Source of the DNA: Mrakia gelida
Taxonomy: Eukaryota; Basidiomycota; Tremellomycetes; Cystofilobasidiales; Mrakiaceae
Assembly (NCBI GenBank): GCA_024345305.1
Contig: BRON01000001.1
Coordinates: forward strand, 1,860,001 to 1,924,000
Direction: 5' to 3'
DNA length: 64,000 nt
Shown here in pieces: positions 21,560 through 33,186 of this stretch. A program made the position numbers and the translations under genes. The notes under the pieces were generated by a model. The model ran no database searches. It had not been told where the DNA came from and saw only the letters and a program-made list of their open reading frames with translations. How positions within the stretch are numbered: the first letter of the stretch is position 1; each line of letters starts with the position of its first letter.

Positions 21560-22540
21560 GGATGTCCTCGCTCTCTCGCGTTCGAGTCAACTCCAGAAAC
21601 CCTCGACGCGTCGTCGCTGCCATTGCGGTTGGAGTGATTTTCGGACTGCTGGCGTCTTTGTGAGCTCGGAACTTCTTCAGCAGAAGGACCTTGGCCGATC
21701 GTCGCAGCTCTGACATGCTCTGTTCGTTTGTGCTGCCTCAGTTTCCTGGCCTGGTGGGTGATCCGAAGGAGGGAAGTCATTTTCATCGACTGGGGCGAGT
21801 TCTCGACAGAGGAGGACCGAGAAGAGGACGAGGAGGAGGAAGGGGAGGAGGAGCGATGGTCCGAGAGCGAGGAGAGGACGTTGAGGAGTAGCGGAGGCTC
21901 GTGGAGACGGGGAATGAAGACGGAGGTGGTGTCGCCGAGACTGGTCGAGGTCGTGCTGGTGTCGAGTCGGAGTGAGCAGGAGTCGACGGCGACGCGACGG
22001 ATTGGAGGAGGAGGCAGAGGTAGGAGCAGGAGTGGGAGTAGAGGAGTCCATGACGGTCGACTGAGGGATAGTCTGTCAGCTTTGGTGAGTCCGAGACGAA
22101 GAGGAAGGGAAGGAAGAAGTGCGGGTGCGGACGAGACGTGAACTGACCTCGTCCGTTGCTTTCCCTCTTCTTCTCTCGAGCAGCAACCTCTCTCCCTCGA
22201 CTTCCTTCCTCCCAAGCCCGAAACAACAACCATCCACATCCCTCATCCCTTCTCGTGGGGTCACATACCCTTCCGGCTACCCTCTCATCACCACAACCCG
22301 CAACCCAAAGCCGGAGTCCTCGAAGCTTCGTTCCTCATCCTCCTTCCTCAACCTCCTTCTCCCACAACGCCAGCAACACCACCCACTCACTATGCATACC
22401 CTCCAAGTCCAGCACCGATACGAGAAATCCCCGAGATGGAGATCGGGTCGATACGTCTTTGCTCGTCGGAAAGGGAGGGCAGAAGGAGGCGAGGGACGAA
22501 CGACTCGACGCATCGGTTTGGGGATTCGAGACCTTCTTGA
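21560..22540 (+). CDS. Unrecognised single-span membrane protein with acidic stretch
   Basis: Exon 1 gives a short basic N-terminus (MSSLSRVRVNSRNPRR) and a membrane helix VVAAIAVGVIFGLLASFFLA whose last part comes from exon 2 (codon split TT|T). Exon 2 continues WWVIRRREVIFIDWGEFSTE and a Glu/Asp run (EEDREEDEEEEGEEERW), then a basic Gly/Arg/Ser-rich part. Exon 3 starts near 22185 (QPLSLDFLPPKPETTTIHIP) and ends DSTHRFGDSRPS, TGA at 22538. Basic residues before a single helix suggest the large domain faces outward or into a lumen, but a type II versus tail topology cannot be proved. No family recognised. Confidence 0.6.
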
Positions 22541-23059
22541 GGATGTATGGACTGTCAGAGGGAATCATGTTAGGGAAATGACAGATGCGAGGAGGTCGGA
22601 GAGCGTAGAGAGTTGTAGATGGGCAACGAGGGAGGGGCAGAAGGAACGGTCGGGCTCACCATCGGCTAGTCCGCCTCTCTTCACGAGCCTCCTGAAGCTT
22701 CGGACAAAGGCTGAATGTCGTCAGGTGCTACTCGAGGTATCTTTGAAGTATCTGCGAGGAGGACGAGAGATCAGGTGAAGAAATGAGCGCTCGGGGAAGG
22801 ATGAAAGTCGGAGGAGAGGAAGGTGAGCATGAGCTCGACTCTTCTGGTTTCCTCCCTCCCTCGCAAACAAACCGGCTTCTGCCCTCCTACACCCTTCTGC
22901 TCATCGTTTTTTCGAGCTTTCCCACGAGCTTGGTCGACAGATGATCCAGAGAGGACCGAATCTCTCCTTGATGCTCTTTTTTCCAAGAGCCAGCGTGGCC
23001 ATGCGAGACGCACTCGCCTGCCTCCGGCTCGCTTGACCTTTGACGGCGACCCTCGTTGA
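22541..23059. other. Intergenic region, DPP III promoter
   Basis: Apart from a chance open frame around 22823-23059 I see no gene here. The sequence directly before the DPP III start is not in frame with it. Confidence 0.4.
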
Positions 23060-26000
23060 ATGTTCCTGCCTCGAAACATCACAAGATCCCTTCTTTCAGC
23101 TTTTACAAGAAAACACCAGCATCGATATCAATCCACGATGGCCTCTACGAACCTAGCAGACCGATCTCCTCCCATCGTAAGCGCTCTCTCCTCGTCCTCC
23201 TCCGTCGAGCTCATCGCTCCTCCATCTGACCTCGTCCTTCCTCCCTCCTTCGCCACCAGTGCGGTCTCGAGATTGCTACCTCGTTCTCGAAGCTCACCGC
23301 TAGAGAGAAACTCTATGCTCACTACCAAGCCAAGGCGGGTTGGGCTGGAGGTGCTCGAATCATCATGGTGCGTTCGTGCGAGCTCACCATCTCCGTGTCC
23401 TTCCCTCCTCTTCGTCTTCCCTTTCTTTCAACCTGTTCCCCGCCCAAGCTCACTCCAAATCTCTGCTCTGCTCCCTCAGGATCAATCCTCCCACGACTCC
23501 CAAGCCATCATCGACCTCCTCCTATCCATCGTCTCCATCCCAAACCCAAAAGCGAACGAGCTCGAAGGTCAACCTCCTCTCGTCCTCGCCGACCTCGACT
23601 CGGTCTTCGCCAAAGCCAGCTTCAGCGACGAAGACCAGACCTTCTTCCTCGAGTACGCCGCTCAGGTCTTCGATAACCTCAGCAACTTCAAGTCGTTCGG
23701 TCACAACAAGTTCATCCCTCGTCTCTCGCAGCAGAAGGTCAGTTCCACGTCGTTCCATCTCCTCTTCTTTGACCTCTCCCCATCGGCTTCCCTCTCTGAT
23801 TCCCACCCTCCGCCCTTCTCTCACCTCCTCCCAGTTCCAATCTCTTCTTCCCACCCCATCACCTCTGCTCGCTTCCATCTACTCCCTCGAGCCAGCTTCC
23901 TCCCTCTCCATCGGAAAGATCTCTCTCGGTCACACCACTGGGTACTTTCCTCTCCCGACCGCCTCCTCGCCAGCCTTCCAGGACTCCGACGCCGAGACCG
24001 TTCAAAAGGCTCTCGAGGACCTCAAGGTCGACGTTCTGAACACCAGAGTGATCGGAAAGGAAGGGAAGGAGTGGGTGGTTAGCGTCGCGAGCGTCGAGAC
24101 GGGCGATGTCGAGGGAGTCACCGCTGAGTCTGCGAAGGAGGCTGGTGTGAAGATCAAGAAGGGAGACTTCTCGAAGGAGCTGGAGAGGGTGTCGACTGCT
24201 TTGCTCGAGGTGAGTGCGTTTAGAGTCTCTGAGGAAGACTGGACGAGGAGAGGTGACGAAGGGCTGACCTCGACGCTCTTGCGCTCCTCTCTTTGATCCG
24301 AACTCGACAGGCGAAGAAACACGCTGCCAACGCGAACCAAGAAGGCATGATTGACGACTACGTCAAGAGTTTCAGGACTGGAGACATCAAGGATCACATC
24401 AAGGTGAGTTTGGCCTCGAGTTGATTCGAAGGGAGGCGAGCAGGGAAGAGGTCGAATTGAACTCGAGCTGACACGCTCGCATGCCCATCACCTTCGCAGG
24501 GATCCGAAAAGTGGGTTCAGGATATCGGACCCGTCGTCGAGTCTTACATCGGATTCATCGAGACTTGTGAGTCGTCGGTTTGATTCGATCTCGCGTCCGT
24601 CGAGACGTTCCTGACGCGTCTTCTACCTTCCCCGTCCCTTTCTCCTCCTTAGACGTCGATCCCTACGGTTCTCGGGCGGAGTGGGAGGGATTCACCGCCA
24701 TCGTCAACAAGGAGCTCTCAGCCAAGTATGACATCCTCGTCTCCCGAGCGGAGCAGCTGATCAAAGATCTCCCGTGGGGAGTGGACTTCGAGGTCGACGC
24801 GTTCAAGAAGCCTGACTTCACCGCTCTCGAGATCGTCTCCTTCGCGACTGGAGGCATCCCCGCTGGAATCAACATTCCCAACTACTTCTCCGTCAGGTGA
24901 GCTGCTTCTCGACTTTCCTCTCGTCGACGCGTTCGCCAACGGAAGCTGAACCGTCTCCCCCCTCCCCCCTATCTTCATCAGAGACACCATCGGCTTCAAG
25001 AATGTCTCCCTTGCTAACATCGTTTGTTGATTCTTCTTCTTCGTCTCATCTACCCTCTCGTCGAACGCTGATACTCGTCCTCTTCTCACCTCGTCCTCTT
25101 CCCTCCTCACAGCTCGCCGCCTCCGATCCCAACGAGAAGATGACCTTCCTCCACCCCGACGACGTTCCTCTCTACAAGGCTTGGGACAAGAGAGCCTTCG
25201 AGCTTCAGGTCGCCAACCACGAGCTCCTCGGACACGGTTCGTTCACCGTCGTCCAACGCCTTCGCGTCTCGTTCGACTTCGAACTGACGACCGTCTTTCT
25301 GCCCTTTTCTTCTCTGTGCTAGGATCCGGCAAGCTCTTCCAAGAGAGCGAGGATGGGACCCTCAACTTCGACGTCAAGAAAGTCATCAACCCTCTCACCA
25401 ACAAGCCTATCGTTCGTCCGAACCTCTTCGTCCGTGGACCCGAGTCGACCTCCCTCGCTGACCTTCGCTTTTACCCCCTTCGCCTCTCAGACTTCTTGGT
25501 ACAAGCACGGCCAAACTCCTGGATCGGTGCTCGGGACCTGCTCTTCTTCTTACGAGGAGTGCCGAGCCGAAGCTGTGGCACTTTACCTCGCTTCGAACGT
25601 CGAGATCCTCAAGCTCTTCAAAGTGAGCTGATGCTCGCTCGTTCGTTCCGACTCCACGCTCGCTTCACTCCTCAGGCTAACCCACCCGTTCTTCTTCACA
25701 GTACAAGTTGAAGCAAGATCAAGAAGACGTTCAGGTCGCTACCTTCCTCGTTCGTACCCAAACTTCTTCGACTGAAGCACCCCGTTTCCCGCACTCTGCG
25801 AGAGTGAAGCTGACCTCCCCACCTCTATCTTCTTCGTCCCTCTTTCGCGCCCAGCTCATGGCTCGAGCTGGAGTTCGAGCTCTCGAGTTCTACAACCCCG
25901 AGGGAAAGAAGCATGGTTCGTCTCTCGCTCTCGCTCTCTACGTCGCGTCCGTCTCCAACGAACGAACGAAACCTGACCTCCTATCTCCTTTCGCTTGTTT

Positions 26001-26670
26001 TAAAAGGTCAAGCCCACATGCAAGCACGAATGGGAATCACCAACGCTCTCATCGCCGACGGGATCGCTGTTCTTACCGAGGAACGAGACGCGAATGGGAA
26101 GTTGGAGAACGCTTTCGTTCGAGTGAGTTCGAGCGTCTCTCTCTCTCTCCTCTCTCGGTCCGCTGACCCTCTTCTTTTCGTTGCAGGTTGACAGGGAGAA
26201 GGTTCTGACGCAAGGTCGAGCGTGCATGGGGAAGCTCCTCGTTGATCTGCAGGTTAGGAAGTGCATCGCGGACGGAGAGGGAGCGAGGGAGTTTTATGGT
26301 TCGTTCGACTCGACCGCGTCTCTCTCTTTCTTCTTCCCTCGCCCTCGGGGCCGTCTCTGACCTCTTCCCTCGCTCCGTTTCTCTCGTTCGTCAACAGCCA
26401 ACCTCACGAACCCCCTTCCTGGATGGGACACCGAGCTTCGAGACTTGGTTATCGAGAAGAAGGCGGTTCGTCTCTCTCGTCGCTCTCGTTCCGTCCTTCT
26501 TTCGACGTGCTCGCTGACTCTCTCTCCTTCCTTCGCGCTTCATCCAGGCTCGCAAGATCTTCGTTCAACCTGTCACGTTCTTGACCAAGAACGGGGAGGA
26601 CGTCGTGCTGAAGGAGTACCCGTTGACGCTAAAGGGCAAGATCGAGAGTTTCGTGGAAACGGACGTCTGA
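23060..26670 (+). CDS. Dipeptidyl peptidase III (M49 zinc metallopeptidase)
   Basis: The enzyme removes dipeptides from the N-terminus of short peptides. The M49 zinc motif HELLGH is at 25218-25235 and is followed, across an intron, by GSGKLFQE. The second motif EECRAE is at 25554-25571. Other family blocks are KISLGHTTGYFP, EWEGFTAIVNKELSAKYDIL, SFATGGIPAGINIPNY, DTIGFKNVSLANI and NPLTNKPIVTSWY. The protein ends KGKIESFVETDV. Two in-frame starts exist: 23060 adds a basic, Ser/Thr/Arg-rich leader (MFLPRNITRSLLSAFTRKHQ...) like a mitochondrial presequence, and 23138 (MASTNLADRSPP) would give the cytosolic form. The HELLGHG|SGK junction uses a GTTCGT donor. Family call is certain; localisation is inference. 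Confidence 0.95.
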
Positions 26671-27036
26671 TTCATTCGATGAGGCTTTCGACTCTTCCTT
26701 CGTTTGAAAGAGAGCAGTGGGTTCGACGAGGTAGATCAAGACGAAAGACGCGTCGAGAGGGAGGGGCCAGGCCGCGCGATCGAGCTCAACACTTTGCTCC
26801 TCCCTCCCTCTCCCCCTTTGCTCTCCTCTCCTCCAACCTCTTCCTCGCTCAAGCACTGCGAGCTCACTCAGCCCTCACTCTTGACCCAGATCTACGTCTT
26901 TAGCATCTTATCAGCTCGGCCATCTTAGCTCGCTCTCTCCGGAGTCGATTTGGAAGATGGACGAACTCGGAGAAATCAGCTCGAGCTCTCCCTTCCTCCC
27001 AACTCCTTCTGTTCGTCTTATGGCCCTTAGAGGAGG
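26671..27036. other. Intergenic region between DPP III and the ThrE-like gene
   Basis: This holds the 3' UTR of DPP III and the 5' region of the next gene, same strand. One ACGCGTCGA core lies near 26750. No exon seen. Confidence 0.45.
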
Positions 27037-30000
27037 ATGAGCATCCCCGACGACCCCTTCTTCGACAAACACTTCTCTCCTCTCTCCCCTTCCCACCTTC
27101 GTCAATCTCTCGTGTTCGAGGACGATGATTCCGCCTCCTCCTCCGTCCACGCCTCCCCGTCCATCGAACTCTCCTCCCTCCTCCTCCCCTCCCCTTCCTT
27201 CCCACCCCAAGAAGAACCACGAGACCATCTTCAAGAGGCCACCTCGCTCGTCAGGGACCACTCGAGTGGGAGGACCGCGTTCGTGAAGCGGCGAGAGAGG
27301 AGCGAGAGGGCAGCTGAGCAGGCGAGGGAGGAGGAAAGTCGTGAGCTCGACGACGTCGACCATGGCGAAGGGAGCGAGGAGAAGCACGATGAAGGAGGAG
27401 GAGGAGTCGTCAACAGGATCCTCACCCCTCCCAACAATCTCAACATCGACGGCTTCATCCCACCTTCGCCCTCCCATCATCGAAACAAGCACGGTCATCG
27501 TCACGGTCTAGGAGGAGTGCTCTCCTCCCTCCTCGCTCTTCACCACGGTCATCCCAACCCAACTCCCTCCTCCTCAACCTCCTCGTCCCCTCTACACTCC
27601 CCTCCAACAACCTCCAACCCTGGATCTCCCTCACGCGTCTCCCTCACTTCGGACGGAGGAGAAGCAGAAGACGACGAAGCTGTAGAACGAGCAAAGTTTA
27701 TACGAGAGAAGAGGTTGAGACGAGCGATGGAAGCGGGTTGGTTGACGAGCGGAGGGCTAGTGGATGCTCAGCTTTCGCCTGTGAGACCCCCACCACCCCA
27801 ACCTCACTCGCCGCCGAGCAGACCGACGTTCTCAAGGAGCTCGTCGTCAGGGAGGAGCTCGGCGAGTGGGAGTGCGGGTGGAGGGTCGTCGATTTTCGCG
27901 GAGATGATGGCTGCTTCGGTGAGTTCGACGACGAACGAGAGGGAGGGCTGAACTTTGAGCTGACCTCTCTCCCTCGCGACTTTTCTTTGTATGGATCAGT
28001 CTGCTCTCTCGGTCGTAGCTTCTCCACCGATCGGTACTTCAGTAAGTTCGCCTTCCCTCTCCCATGCCTCGCTCTCCTCACCTCTCGACCTGACTCCTCC
28101 TTCGCGCGTCGTCGTCCTCGCAGATCTCCCCTCGTTCCATCCTCCCTCTCGCCTCCTCCCGTCCACCCAGCATCCTCCAAACCCCTTCCTCCTCCACTCA
28201 ACCTCCAACTCCCCGTCCCATCCTCCGTCCATCCCCCTCCTCCCACCTCTCCTCCTCGCACATCCCTCTCTCCCCCTCCGGCTCTTCGTCCTCGTCCTCA
28301 ACCTCCCTCCTCAACCTCTCCCGCTCCCGCTCGGCTCTCACCACCCCTTCATCCGAGACCGTACCACGCTTACCACTCACCACGTCCTCGTCGCCAACCA
28401 GCCCGAATCGCACGAATCCCACCAGCCCCAACCGAACCAACCCCACCAGCCCAAACCTCTCCTTCATCGACGTTCGCGACAGGCCGATCCTCAAGAAAGC
28501 TCAAACTGCAGGAGCAGGGTCGTCGGTGATGAAGCATGTGGAGTTGGCAGTAGAAGGGATGATCCATCCTCTGGACGTCGTGAGGAGTTTCGCTCCGGAG
28601 GAATTGCTGTATCCGAGGGTGACGCCCGAGACGATGGACGAGCGGGAGGATCGGGCGTGGGAGAAGGAGAAGATTCGGAGGAGGAAGCAGAAGGAGAAGA
28701 AGAAGAGGGAGGTTACTTTTGTGAGTGTTCTACGTTTCTTCCCTCGTTCGGTTGTGCTCGAGCACTCCAACTCGATCGTCGTTTCACGAGACGCGTCGAG
28801 TAAAAGAGAACGAAGAACGAGCGCTGAACGTTTCCCTTCGCCCTCCACCCTCCTCGCCCTCGTCCCACCCTCGTTTGCGCTCGGTCAGATCACCAAACAC
28901 GTAGCCGACATCCTCGCTCGTCAGGACTTCATCCTCAAACTCGGTCAAGCGCTCATGAAGTTCGGAGCTCCTTCCCATCGAGTGGACGCTCAGATGCAGG
29001 CGACGGCGAGAGCTTTAGATCTGACGTGTCAGATGGTTTACCTTCCGGGGTTGATGCTTTTGAGTTTTGGGGATCCGGCGACGCATACTTCTGATACGAA
29101 GGTGAGTGGAGTGCGAGCGAGTGAAAGGGAGGGGAGGGGTTGGGAGGGGGAGGAGGGGAGACGAGGCGATGTTGGGACGTTCGAAACTAACTCGTCTTCG
29201 CCGTATCTTCGCCCTTTGTTCGTCTTCAGTTTCTCAAGCAGGACAACGGTCTCGAACTCAGCAAACTCCTCTCGGCTCACATGCTTTACTGGAACGTCGT
29301 TCACGATCGGATGGCCGTCAACGAAGCCTCGGACCTCCTCGACGTCCTCATCGCTTCCAAACCTACTTACAACTTCTGGTGGTCCGTCCTCATTGGAGGA
29401 CTTTGCTCGGCCTGTATCCAGCCGAGTGCTTTTTCGGGGTCGTTCATCGTGAGTTCCGACGTCTTTCCTCCCACCCTTTTGCCTTCGTTCGTTCGCGACA
29501 CGAACATCTAGCTGACCTTCCTCCCCTTGCCCCTCGTTTCTTAGGACTGCCTCGTATCAATTCCACTAGGGATGCTGCTCGTCGTGGTTCAGATTGGGAT
29601 CGTTAAGATTCGAGGGAACTTGTTACTTTTTGAGTGAGTCGCGTCTTAACTCGACGTTCTCTTCTTCGCTCGACCTTTCCTCATCTCCGTTCGTCCGCTC
29701 ACTAACTCACCCACACTCCACCCCTTCTCTCTCCTCTTCTCGTCGTTTCCAGAATGACCATCACCATGGTCAACGCCTTCCTCTCCGCCGCTCTTGCTCA
29801 GACGGGCCATTTCTGCTTTGCGTCCGTCGCGAGTGGATCGGTCGTGTTGGTGCTTCCTGGGTATCTATTTTTGGCTGGGAGCTTGGGTGAGTCCTCGCAC
29901 CTCGTTGCATGCTGGAGATCGTGGTCTTCTTCGCACTCGTCGACTGACCGAGCTCTCCCTCCTCGTTCGTTCGTTCGCATCAGAACTCGGAAACCGAGCC

Positions 30001-31124
30001 GTCGTCTCAGGTTCTGTTCGTCTCGTCTACGCTATCATCTACTCGCTCATGCTTGGTTTTGGACTTTCGTGAGTCTACCGCATCTTACAATCGCCCATCG
30101 ACTGCTCGAAAAGAGTAGGGAAGAGGATGAGATCGGGAGCTCGAAGCTCGAACCCGTTAGCTGACCCTCACCTCTCCACTTCCCTCCCAACTCTTCTCCT
30201 ACTCTCTCCCGCTGATGTCCGAATTCTTCCCTCAACAGCATCGGCTCCGAAGTCTACATCCGCGTCACAGGAACCTCCATCCGAGGCTCGTCCGACTACA
30301 CCTGCGCTGCTCTCCGACTCGACGCGCCGTGGTATCGAGCTACGGTTTCACCATGGTGGTACTTCTTCTCAGTCCCTGCTTACGTGCTCGGACTTGCCGC
30401 TCGCAATGGACAACCGGTGTTTAGATGGCAAGCTGTGATCATGATGGCCTTTGGCTCTGCTGGTGAGTCGACTCGACAACTGAATCGAACGAATCGAACC
30501 AGAACTGACGAACGAGCCCTCGCCGTCTCGAACAGGATTCGCCGCCAACTACTTCAGCGGGAGAGTGTTCACGGGTCGCCCTGATATCACGAGCATGTTC
30601 GGAAGCTTCGTCGTTGGTGCGCTCGGTGGGATCTACGGGCGGTTCACTCGAGGGTCGGCCTTCGTTGTCATCGTGAGCTCGTACCCTCTCTCTCTCCCTC
30701 TCGCTCGAAACTTCCTGCTCACCAAACCCCCTCACCTGCGCGTCCACAGGTCCCCGGGATCCTCCTCCAACTCCCTTCAGGAATGCTGCAAGGAGGTCTC
30801 CTCCGTCAAGCTTCCGACTCGACGACGCTCGAGAGGAACTCCTTCGCTAGTGGGTACAGCGTCGCTACGCAGCTGATTTCGGTTTCCATTGGACTTTCGT
30901 GAGTGTTATTTATCGTGTCCTGTTCTCCAGCTCGAGCTGAGGAGGGAGGGAAACGCTGAGTTCGAGTCGCCTCGCGCTCGTCTCGAATCGAAAGCTGACT
31001 CCCTCCTTCCCTCCCCTCCCACCTCGCCTTCCCCCTTCCCAGCGTCGGCCTCTTCCTCGCCGCTGCAGCCGTCAACACCATCGGAGGAGGAAGGAAGAAG
31101 ATCGTTAACCTTTCGTACTTCTGA
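27037..31124 (+). CDS. ThrE/Prm10-type membrane protein (DUF1212-like), long cytosolic N-terminus
   Basis: The long low-complexity N-terminal part (MSIPDDPFFDKHFSPLSPSH..., rich in Ser/Pro/His/acidic residues) carries a short repeat at 28394-28456. The ThrE-like core begins at ITKHVADILARQDFILKLGQ and continues ALMKFGAPSHRVDAQMQATA, DLTCQMVYLPGLMLLSFGDP, NEASDLLDVLIASKP and FWWSVLIGGLCSACIQPSAF, followed by about ten hydrophobic spans including GMLLVVVQIGIVKIRGNLLL and GSFVVGALGGIYGRFTRGSA, ending GGGRKKIVNLSYF. Bacterial ThrE exports threonine; the yeast relative Prm10 is pheromone-regulated with unclear function, so no substrate is assigned. Introns follow the usual GTGAGT/CTGAC/CAG grammar. 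Confidence 0.88.
28394..28456 (+). repeat. In-frame PTSPNRTN tandem repeat
   Basis: Within the N-terminal region of the ThrE-like protein the octapeptide PTSPNRTN is repeated two and a half times (PTSPNRTN, PTSPNRTN, PTSPN). The underlying 24-nt units have diverged at synonymous sites (CGC ACG versus CGA ACC), so the peptide is better kept than the DNA. SP/TSP sites are candidate proline-directed phosphorylation sites. Confidence 0.75.
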
Positions 31125-32662
31125 GCTCGTTCGCGTCGAGCTTCTCCCTTTCTCTTTTCTTTCTCTCCTAGACTTCTCGGTTCTGCCTCTTAGACTACTC
31201 TACTTCAGCTTGTTTGTACTTTGTACTCTCTACTACCTAATCTTGTATGCCTCCGTCGTCTGCTTTGTATGATCTTCTCGCTTCGAAACGTGGGTCGCTC
31301 GAAACCGAAGAACAAGACGCGAGCTCGGGCTCGTCGTCTCTCCTTCCCTCAACGTCCAGCAATCCATCCATCTTCACTTCTCATTCCTCCCTCACTCGTG
31401 GTCGCACAGATGCATGTGGAAGCATCTCTGCTGTCGCGAAAAAAGACTTTTTCGAGAATCAACAAGCAGCTCGCGACCTGTCGGAGGAGGACGAAGACTT
31501 CGAGCTCGAGGTACGATAAGGAAGGAGGAGGTCGAGACCGGGCTAGAGATGGTTGTTGGAAGCTTTTTGGGGGGAGGGGTGTTAAGGTGTGAGTCTGAGC
31601 TTCATTGGACTTGTTCGCTGAGTCCCTGTGGCCTTGGTTGAGGGAGCGAACGGGGCGGAAGGAAGGGAGGGAGGAACGAGCTCGAGGTCAGAGCTCGAGC
31701 TGGTTCGACTCGTTCCCATCCGTGCTTTTCGAGGTCGATAGACCATCTGCTATCGATGTCGAGGAAGAGCCATGCGATCTCCATCATATGCGGGCTCTTT
31801 GAGCCGAGTCCAAGCGCTAGCTGGTGCTCAAACGACGTGGAAAGACTCGAGCTGACCTCTGCTCCCTCCTTCTTTCCTTCTCGTCCCCGTCGCTGTTCCT
31901 TCGACATCCAGCTTCTCGACCGGCAGTTCTTCCTGCATCACATCGGTCAAAAAAAAAACATCAAGAAACCCACCTAATCTCCCCTTTCATCCTCCTCCTT
32001 CCAGACCCGTTCGCCATCCCATCCCGACTCGATCGTTGTCGGAACGCACGAAGTCTTCGTCTTTGTCCGCTTTCCCTCTGCTGGAAGAGCGACTGGGACT
32101 TTGTCTTGGACTCACTCTGATGTAGGGGAAGTGTGAACTGGTTGGAAGAGGGTCTGGAAGATTGGGGGAGGAGCGCGGGCTGAGGAACAGGGAGATGGAG
32201 GGGGATTGATGGGCTCAGCCCTCGAGTGCGTCGCGAGGGAGATTCTTGAAGGAGGAGGGACCTGCAGTAGACGAGGAAACTTGACGTCTTCTCCACTTGT
32301 ATATCTTGTTAGTCGACTGTGTCGGGAAGACGAAGGGAGGGTGGTGGTTGGCTCCGAAAGGAAGGTTGGGTGAGCTCGGAAAGCCCCCTCCCTCCCTGAC
32401 GCGCTTTCGTCTCTGTTCACGGTCTCATCGCTGAACCAACCTTGATTTATCTCTTCAGATAAGTCCTCTCGCCTCTTCGTGCCAGCCTTTACGCGGAATC
32501 GGAGGTACGTCCTTCCTTCTCCCTCCTTCACGCGTCGTCGTCTTTTCTTCCTCTTCCCGCCTCCGCCAGCCCTGACCTCCTCGTCGATCTCGCTTGCGCC
32601 TCATCACCCCTCAGCTCGGCACTCGCTTTCCCAGCGCCCTTCGACCTTTTTTCAGCTCTCTC
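31125..32662. other. Long region with only weak coding candidates
   Basis: After the ThrE-like stop there is a T-rich 3' UTR (31140-31270). An open plus frame at 31247-31519 reads MPPSSALYDLLASKRGSLET... to EEDEDFELEVR; it is 90 codons with reasonable composition but no splice or homology support. Around 31756-31977 another plus frame ends LLDRQFFLHHIGQKKNIKKPT, possibly joined across a CTGACC...CATCCAG intron. Neither can be confirmed. A poly-A run lies near 31950. Confidence 0.35.
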
Positions 32663-32978
32663 ATGACGATCCTCCTTCGCCGCCGCGACTTTCGATCTTT
32701 CGCATCGTCGTCGCCCCCTCCCGAAGTCAACCCAGCCGGCTTTTGGGTTTCTCAGCATCTACAAAGGTGAGTCGTCAGTCGCGGTAGCAGTCCCAACGGG
32801 GGCTAGACCCGTCGCCCTCCTTTTTTCTCCTACTACTCCGTCGTCGCGTCTCGTTTCAAGTCGAGGGCTGATGATCCTTCCCTTTTTTCCGGCCTCGCCC
32901 AGGCCAGGAGTCTTCTCGTTCGAGACCGGATCTTGCTGCAGTGAGTATCCTTTCCCTAGAAATTCCAGCAGGGCCTAG
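32663..32978 (+). CDS. Candidate 59-residue protein with basic N-terminus
   Basis: Exon 32663-32766 and exon 32903-32978 join across a GTGAGT...CTGATGATCC...CAG intron into one frame of 59 codons. The N-terminus (MTILLRRRDFRSFASSSPPP) looks like a mitochondrial targeting sequence; the remainder reads EVNPAGFWVSQHLQRPGVFS and FETGSCCSEYPFPRNSSRA. A second GTGAGT sits at 32941 inside the last exon, so the 3' part may instead be spliced, or the whole may be 5' leader of the histidine-rich gene downstream. Not recognised. Confidence 0.3.
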
Positions 32979-33186
32979 GCAAGGGGGAGGAAGAGAAGGA
33001 GGGCGTCATGGGGAGTGGTGGAGCGCGAACCGAAATGATCTCGTCCTCGATCACAGACGCTCCCTTTCCTTCTTAAATCTCGATTTCCAGCCCCCTTCTC
33101 CCTTCTTCCATACAACCACCACCTTCCCAACCACTTCCCTACCCTTCCTACCCACACACACCCCAACCCAACCCACTTTCTTCACC

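Noticed and set aside
21529..22239. 236-codon minus frame opposite the single-span membrane protein
   Set aside because: Its composition (Ser/Leu/Pro/Arg) is the mirror of the acidic and Gly/Arg coding sequence on the plus strand.
32770..32830. Possible tRNA-like sequence
   Set aside because: The GGGGGCTAGACCCG stretch does not fold into a cloverleaf with A and B boxes; it lies in a probable intron.
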